The translations under genes were made by a program, and so were the position numbers. A stretch of 64,000 bases of DNA from contig NZ_CP073063.1 in assembly GCF_022654015.1 (NCBI RefSeq), positions 806,001 through 870,000 of the forward strand, written 5' to 3'. Positions within the stretch are counted from its first letter, which is position 1, and each line of letters begins with the position of its first letter. The DNA is from Brevundimonas diminuta (GTDB lineage: Bacteria > Pseudomonadota > Alphaproteobacteria > Caulobacterales > Caulobacteraceae). Shown piece by piece: positions 59,511-64,000 of this stretch. The notes below the pieces were generated by a model. The model worked only from the letters and a program-made list of their open reading frames with translations. It was not told the origin of the DNA and made no database searches.

Positions 59511-60244
59511 ATCGGACGGGCCGCCGCGATCGCCTCGGGCAGGGTGAAGCAGTTCTCGTACAGCGCGCGCCCGACGATAGCCCCATGACAGCCCAGCGCC
59601 TTGACCGCGGCGATATCGTCCAGCGAGGAGACGCCGCCCGAGGCCTGCAACACCAGATCCGGCCGACGGCTGCGGATCTCGGCCAGCAGCTCCAGGTTCG
59701 GGCCAGTCAGGGCGCCGTCGCGACCGACATCGGTCACCAGCAGGTGTTTGGCCGTCCCCTTGGGATACCGATCCAGCGCCTCCCAAAGCGTCATGCCCGA
59801 GGACTGGGTCCAGCCCTTCAAAGCGGGGACCGGCACGCCGTCCTCGATCTTGACGTCCAGGGCCAGGGTGATGCGCTCGACGCCGAAGGTCTCCAACCAG
59901 GTCGCCACCGCCTCGGGCTGGGTCACCGCCAGCGATCCGACCACGACGCGCGATACGCCGGCGTCCAGCAGCTTTTTCACATCGTTGGCGCTGCGCACGC
60001 CGCCGCCCGACTGAACCTTGACGTCGATGGCCTGGGTCAGTTCGCCGATCAGGGCGTGCTGGCGCGCCTCGCCCGCCTCGGCCCCGTCCAGATCGACAAT
60101 GTGAATCCACTCCGCGCCCTCGGCCGCAAAGGTCGTCAGACGGGCGGCCGGCTGCTGGTCGTAATGTGTCACCTGGGCGAAGTCGCCGTGCATCAGGCGC
60201 ACGCAGACGCCGTCCTTCAGGTCGATGGCGGGGTAGATCAGCAT
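59507..60244 (-). CDS. hisA: HisA, ProFAR isomerase
   Basis: 1-(5-phosphoribosyl)-5-[(5-phosphoribosylamino)methylideneamino]imidazole-4-carboxamide isomerase, histidine step 4. (Beta-alpha)8 barrel with base D8 in [14 protein letters not shown], acid in [14 protein letters not shown], and [25 protein letters not shown] phosphate loops. The length, 245 aa, is normal. The start at 60244 overlaps the hisH end by 7 nt. It fits the fixed his order HisH-HisA-HisF. Confidence 0.96.
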   Translation of the reverse strand: MLIYPAIDLKDGVCVRLMHGDFAQVTHYDQQPAARLTTFAAEGAEWIHIVDLDGAEAGEARQHALIGELTQAIDVKVQSGGGVRSANDVKKLLDAGVSRVVVGSLAVTQPEAVATWLETFGVERITLALDVKIEDGVPVPALKGWTQSSGMTLWEALDRYPKGTAKHLLVTDVGRDGALTGPNLELLAEIRSRRPDLVLQASGGVSSLDDIAAVKALGCHGAIVGRALYENCFTLPEAIAAARPI

Positions 60245-60840
60245 GGCAGGCCCAGGAAGTTCTTGAGGATGGTCGCCCCGGCCTCGGCCGAGCGTTCGGG
60301 GTGGAACTGGCAGCCCCAGCGGTTGGCGGATCGAGCCACAGCCGGAACGACGCCGCCATAGTCGGCGCGCGCCAGGGTCGCCGGTCCGTCGGGACAGACG
60401 AAGCCATGGACGAAATAGGCATAGGCGCCGTCGGCGACGCCCTCCAGCAAGGGGTCGTCGCGGTCGCGCGTCAACCGGCTCCAGCCCATGTGCGGCACCG
60501 GCAGATCGCCCGCTGGCTTCAGCCGGGTCACCGCACCCGGAATGAGGCCCAGCAGATCGACGCCGTCGCCCTCGTCGCTCGATCCGAACAGCAGTTGCTG
60601 ACCCAAGCACACACCCAGCAGCGGGCGCGGGAAGGCGCGGATCGGCGCGATCAGACCCAGGTCCGACAGGCGCTTCATGGCGTATCCGGCCGCGCCTACG
60701 CCAGGCAGGATGACCCGTTCAGCCTCGGCGATCACGGTCGGATCGTCGGTCAGGCGCACGGTCGCGCCGAGCCGCTCCAGCGCGAACTGGACCGAGGCGA
60801 CATTGCCGGCGCCGTAGGCGATGACGGCGACCTCGGTCAC
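60238..60840 (-). CDS. hisH: Imidazole glycerol phosphate synthase glutaminase HisH
   Basis: Class I glutamine amidotransferase subunit of IGP synthase. Nucleophile C78 in [12 protein letters not shown], catalytic His/Glu in [14 protein letters not shown], oxyanion strand [11 protein letters not shown]. It begins with GTG at 60840 (overlapping the hisB stop by 4 nt) as [17 protein letters not shown], the standard N-terminus. Length 200 aa. Confidence 0.95.
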   Translation of the reverse strand: MTEVAVIAYGAGNVASVQFALERLGATVRLTDDPTVIAEAERVILPGVGAAGYAMKRLSDLGLIAPIRAFPRPLLGVCLGQQLLFGSSDEGDGVDLLGLIPGAVTRLKPAGDLPVPHMGWSRLTRDRDDPLLEGVADGAYAYFVHGFVCPDGPATLARADYGGVVPAVARSANRWGCQFHPERSAEAGATILKNFLGLPC

Positions 60841-62261
60841 AGAACCCCCTTGGTCGACGGCACGGCGTCGCCTTCGACCCGGATGGCCTGGCGCAGGGCG
60901 CGGCCGAAGGCCTTGTAGACGGCTTCGGTCTTGTGGTGGTCGTCCTGGCCCGTGACCTTGATGTGCACGGCCGCGCCCATGGCCTCGGCCAGCGACCGAA
61001 AGACGTGGGCGGTCAGGTCGGTGCGGTAGTCGCCGATGAAGGGCGTCTCGAACGCACCCTCGAACAGCGGATAGGGACGACCCGACAGGTCGATCGAGAC
61101 GGTTGCATTCGCCTCGTCCATCGGCAGGACGAAGCCGTAGCGGGCGATGCCCTTGCGCTCGCCCAACGCCTGTTTCAGCGCTTGGCCAAGAGCGATGGCG
61201 CTGTCCTCGATCGTGTGGTGCGGATCGGTGTGCAGGTCGCCCTCGCATTGCAGACGCAGCGAGAAGCCGCCGTGGGCCGCGATCTGCTCCAGCATGTGAT
61301 CGAAGAAGCCGACGCCGGTTTCGATCTTCACCGGGCCGGGCGCATCCAGATCGACCGCGCAGACGATGCGGGTTTCCTTGGTGTCGCGCACGGCCTGACC
61401 GATGCGGGCCGGGCGGCGCTTGGCGGGCGTCAGACCGAAGGCGGCGAGCAGCCGGTCGTTGACCTCAAACTTGATCGAGATCGGCAGGCGCAGACGCTCG
61501 CCGGACAGATCGGCCTCGACGCCGTAAGCCTTCAGACCGGCCAGGGCGGCGGCGGGCTCTTCGGGCCGCGCCATGATGATGGGACCGACGCCCGGTTCGA
61601 CCGGCATCTGGCGGCCCAGTTCGCGAACGACCCGTTCTCGCTCGCGCCGGACCGAGGCGATCCGCTCGGCGGTCTCGATCATCCGCGACGGATCGAGCGC
61701 CTGCATCGCCAGCCGAACCAGCGGTTCGGGCAGGGCGTATGGTTCCAGCACCGACGCCAGACGCGCCAGGGTCGGGGCCTGCGCGATCGCCGCGCCGACG
61801 CGAGCGCCGGCCAACCCATAGGCCAGGGACAGGCTGCGCAGCACGACGAGGTTCGGCTGATCGGCGACGACGGTCACGGCCGAGACGCTGTCGGAGAACT
61901 CGATCAGTCCTTCGTCCACCACCAGCAGGGCGGGGGCGACGCGGGCGGCCATTTCGCCGACGGCTTCGGGCGAGCCCAAGGCGCGGATCACGATGACGCC
62001 AGGTTCGCCCTTGGCCGGATAGATGGCGGCGAGACTGTCATAGGGTTCGGCCTTCGGAGCCTCGACCGATCCCCCGTCGCGCGCGGCGAGGCGCCAGGCC
62101 AGTTCCAGCCCGTGGGTCAGGCCGCGCACCGGCAGCACCTGTTCGGCAGGCACGCCATAGACGGCGGCCATCCGAGCGGCGAGGGCGGAGGCGTCGCCGG
62201 GATAGCGATCCAGACCTTCGCCGCCGGAAACCAGCGGCGGATAGGGAGCGGGCAGGGTCAT
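60837..62261 (-). CDS. hisB: HisB dehydratase fused to a degenerate HisC-like domain
   Basis: 474-aa protein of two parts. Residues about 282-474 are a complete imidazoleglycerol-phosphate dehydratase: GFFDHMLEQIAAHGGF, DPHHTIEDSAIALGQAL and DDHHKTEAVYKAFGRAL carry the Mn-binding His residues. Residues about 1-278 resemble histidinol-phosphate aminotransferase (VVDEGLIEFSD, LVVLRSLSLAYGLAGARVGAAIA, C-terminal RLRLPI), but the PLP-binding Lys expected in LSKAYGLAG is Leu146 and no NPNNPTG motif is present. The N-domain is thus probably catalytically dead and also short (HisC is about 350 aa). There is no room for a separate hisC between hisD and hisH. Confidence 0.9.
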   Translation of the reverse strand: MTLPAPYPPLVSGGEGLDRYPGDASALAARMAAVYGVPAEQVLPVRGLTHGLELAWRLAARDGGSVEAPKAEPYDSLAAIYPAKGEPGVIVIRALGSPEAVGEMAARVAPALLVVDEGLIEFSDSVSAVTVVADQPNLVVLRSLSLAYGLAGARVGAAIAQAPTLARLASVLEPYALPEPLVRLAMQALDPSRMIETAERIASVRRERERVVRELGRQMPVEPGVGPIIMARPEEPAAALAGLKAYGVEADLSGERLRLPISIKFEVNDRLLAAFGLTPAKRRPARIGQAVRDTKETRIVCAVDLDAPGPVKIETGVGFFDHMLEQIAAHGGFSLRLQCEGDLHTDPHHTIEDSAIALGQALKQALGERKGIARYGFVLPMDEANATVSIDLSGRPYPLFEGAFETPFIGDYRTDLTAHVFRSLAEAMGAAVHIKVTGQDDHHKTEAVYKAFGRALRQAIRVEGDAVPSTKGVL

Positions 62262-63565
62262 CCTTCGGCCCTCAGATCGGCGGCGCGGGCGTGGGCTTCC
62301 AGGCCCTCCATCCGGGCCAGGCGGGCGGCGATGGGCGCCAGCTGACGTGCGCCGGCCTCGGTCACCAGCTGGACCGACATGGTGGTCATGAAGCTGGCGG
62401 TGGTGACGCCGCCCAGGGTGCGGGCGCCGCCATCGGTCGGCAGGACGTGGCTGGGACCGGCGGCATAATCCCCCAGCGTCTCGGCGGCGAACCGGCCGAC
62501 GAAGACGGCCCCGGCGGCCTTGATCGAATCGACCAGCGCCTCGGGATCGTCGATCTGGATCGCCAAGTGTTCGGGGCCATAGAGGTTGGCGACTTCTGCG
62601 GCGGCGTCGAGGTCGCGGACCAAGATGGCGCGGGCCTCGTTCAGAGAGGCGCGGGCGATGGCTTCGCGGGGCAGGGTTGCGACCTGAACCTCGACCTCGC
62701 TCAGGATGTAGTCGATGGTGGCGCGGCTGGTGGAGACCAGCAGAACCTGTGCATCCGCATCGTGCTCGGCCTGGCTGAGCAGGTCGGCGGCGGCGATCTC
62801 GGGCGCGGCGTCGCGATCGACGATGACCATCAACTCCGACGGGCCGGCGGGCATATCCGCGGCGGGGCCGCCGGGCAAGGCGGAGGCCTGTTTCTTGGCC
62901 TCGGCCACATAGGCGTTGCCGGGTCCGAACAGCTTATCGCAGGCCGGGATGACCCCGTCCTCAAGTTCGACGCCGAAGGTCAGGGCGGCGATGGCCTGGG
63001 CCCCGCCCATCAGCCAGATGGCGTCCAGCTCCGCCTCTGCGGCGGCCAGGATCATGGCGGGGTGGATGCCGCCGTCCTTGTTCGGCGGCGTCACGGCGAC
63101 GCGCTGGCCCACGCCCGCGACGCCGGCCGGAATGGCCAACATCAGCAGCGACGAAAACAGCGGCGCGGTGCCGCCGGGAATATAGAGGCCGGCCGAGGCG
63201 ATGGGACGCCAGGCCAGTTTGGACCACACGCCCGGCGTCGTCTCAACAAAGGGGGTGTCCTCGGGCCGGGTCGCTTGGTGGAAGACGCGCACATTGTCGG
63301 CCGCCATGCGCAGGGCGCGCACGTCGCCGGGCGGCAGGGCGTTGCGCGCCTCGGCGACGGCCTCGGGCGTGATGGCGATGCGACGGGGCGGGGCCTTGTC
63401 CAGCTTCAGGCACCAGTCGGTCACGGCCGCGCTGCCGCGCTGGCGCACGTCGTCCAGGATGGTGCGCACGACCTCGGTCACGTCGCCGGCGGTGCGTTGG
63501 GCGGGGCGGGCCAGGGCGGCCGTCTTGCCGGCCGCGTCGAGGGAAGACCAGTCGATGCGTTTCAT
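62258..63565 (-). CDS. hisD: Histidinol dehydrogenase
   Basis: Zinc- and NAD-dependent enzyme that makes histidine from histidinol in the last two steps. Family signature region AGLYIPGGTAPLFSSLLMLAIPAGVAGV, metal residues in LSQAEHDADAQVLL and YGPEHLAI, and the C-terminal DYAAGPSHVLPTDGGARTLGGV. 435 aa from the ATG at 63565, which is the accepted length; an upstream open frame lacks homology. It overlaps hisG by 1 nt and the hisB fusion by 4 nt. Confidence 0.96.
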   Translation of the reverse strand: MKRIDWSSLDAAGKTAALARPAQRTAGDVTEVVRTILDDVRQRGSAAVTDWCLKLDKAPPRRIAITPEAVAEARNALPPGDVRALRMAADNVRVFHQATRPEDTPFVETTPGVWSKLAWRPIASAGLYIPGGTAPLFSSLLMLAIPAGVAGVGQRVAVTPPNKDGGIHPAMILAAAEAELDAIWLMGGAQAIAALTFGVELEDGVIPACDKLFGPGNAYVAEAKKQASALPGGPAADMPAGPSELMVIVDRDAAPEIAAADLLSQAEHDADAQVLLVSTSRATIDYILSEVEVQVATLPREAIARASLNEARAILVRDLDAAAEVANLYGPEHLAIQIDDPEALVDSIKAAGAVFVGRFAAETLGDYAAGPSHVLPTDGGARTLGGVTTASFMTTMSVQLVTEAGARQLAPIAARLARMEGLEAHARAADLRAEG

Positions 63566-64000
63566 CACATCATCTTCTCGATCGGCAGGACCAGAATGGC
63601 CGAGGCGCCGGCGGCCTTCAGCTTCTCGAGCGTCTCCCAGAAGACGGCCTCCTGGCAAACGGCGTGGACGGCGACCGCATCGTCGCGACCCATCAGGGGC
63701 ATGACAGTGGGCGAGCCGGCGCCGGGCAGGATGGCGGTGATCTCGTCCAGGGCCGAGCGCGGGGCGTTCAGCATGACGTATTTGGCGCCTTGCGAGGACA
63801 CCACGCCTGCCATCCGCTCGATGACGCTGTCCAACAGCTGCTGCAAGGCGGGCTCGGGCGCCACGGGCGACTGAATCAGCACGGCCTGGCTTTCCAGAAC
63901 CGTATCCTTGGCGCCCAGCCCGTTGGCCTCCAGCGTCGCGCCGGTCGAAACCAGGTCGCAGATGGCGGCGGCCAGTTTCAGCCGGGGCGCGACCTCGACG
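63565..64000 (-). CDS. hisG: ATP phosphoribosyltransferase, 3' part only
   Basis: C-terminal portion of HisG, the first and feedback-regulated enzyme of histidine synthesis; the start lies beyond the window. Visible segments on the minus strand include the phosphate loop CDLVSTGATLEANGL (PRPP site) and the C-terminal regulatory-type region (LDSVIERMAG..AKYVMLNAPRSALDEITAILPGAGSPTVMPL). The latter ACT-like domain is characteristic of the long form HisG-L, so no HisZ partner should be needed. Confidence 0.9.
   Translation of the reverse strand, partial: VEVAPRLKLAAAICDLVSTGATLEANGLGAKDTVLESQAVLIQSPVAPEPALQQLLDSVIERMAGVVSSQGAKYVMLNAPRSALDEITAILPGAGSPTVMPLMGRDDAVAVHAVCQEAVFWETLEKLKAAGASAILVLPIEKMM

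Overview
The window is high-GC alphaproteobacterial chromosome, most likely Caulobacterales and probably Brevundimonas or a close relative. I infer this from recognised proteins (CpdR-type single-domain response regulator, FYDLN acid-domain protein, DUF1345, POT transporter, System I cytochrome c maturation, Entner-Doudoroff enzymes) and from their order. No database search was possible. Genes are dense on both strands, many overlap by 4 nt, and most of the window is core metabolism and housekeeping.

Layout. 1-10 kb: 3' end of clpB, a lower-GC accessory gene antisense to the clpB end, a repeat-rich gap, a DUF559 protein, prmC, a YihY/BrkB membrane protein, hslU, ppa and a DUF599 protein. 10-15.4 kb: a probable small RNA with its own promoter and terminator, an N-formylglutamate amidohydrolase, cpdR, tRNA-Val(GAC), a DnaQ-fold exonuclease with a probable CTG start, DUF1345, rsgA and tRNA-Ala(GGC). 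15.6-21.6 kb: FYDLN protein, aroA, an inserted small membrane gene, cmk (probable CTG start), rpsA, ihfB, mscL. 21.6-34.4 kb: acyltransferase-like protein, POT peptide transporter, TonB-dependent receptor divergent from a TraB/GumN protein across a structured operator-like region, tldD, an ABC-2 exporter and several unrecognised proteins. 34.4-45.6 kb: ccmI-ccmE-ccmF-ccmH, a DegP-type protease, a two-component system and glnE. 45.6-53 kb: EF-hand protein, ECF sigma factor with probable anti-sigma and periplasmic sensor, eda, an alpha/beta hydrolase, an Lrp-type RAM domain protein, hmgA and lipoproteins. 53-64 kb: one long minus-strand chain hisG-hisD-hisB-hisH-hisA-hisF-hisIE-zwf-pgl-edd-glk.

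How the genes work together. glk, zwf, pgl and edd, with the separate eda, make up the complete Entner-Doudoroff route from glucose to pyruvate and glyceraldehyde 3-phosphate. The his genes upstream cover all of histidine synthesis except the phosphatase and, possibly, a functional aminotransferase. The ccm genes build c-type cytochromes. DegP, the two-component system, and the ECF module beyond glnE are envelope-facing functions.

Most unusual points. (1) The sensor half of the histidine kinase and a small secreted-protein gene beside it are AT-rich, while the kinase core is GC-rich, so the receptor looks swapped in. (2) HisB carries an N-terminal HisC-like domain that lacks the PLP lysine. 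(3) cmk and the exonuclease have no ATG, GTG or TTG that includes their conserved N-termini, but each has a well-placed CTG behind a Shine-Dalgarno sequence; at cmk this coincides with an inserted low-GC gene. (4) An approximately 85-nt RNA resembles the suhB/alpha-r14 type of alphaproteobacterial sRNA. (5) A nested inverted and direct repeat lies between the TonB receptor and a TraB/GumN protein that itself carries a TonB-box-like sequence.
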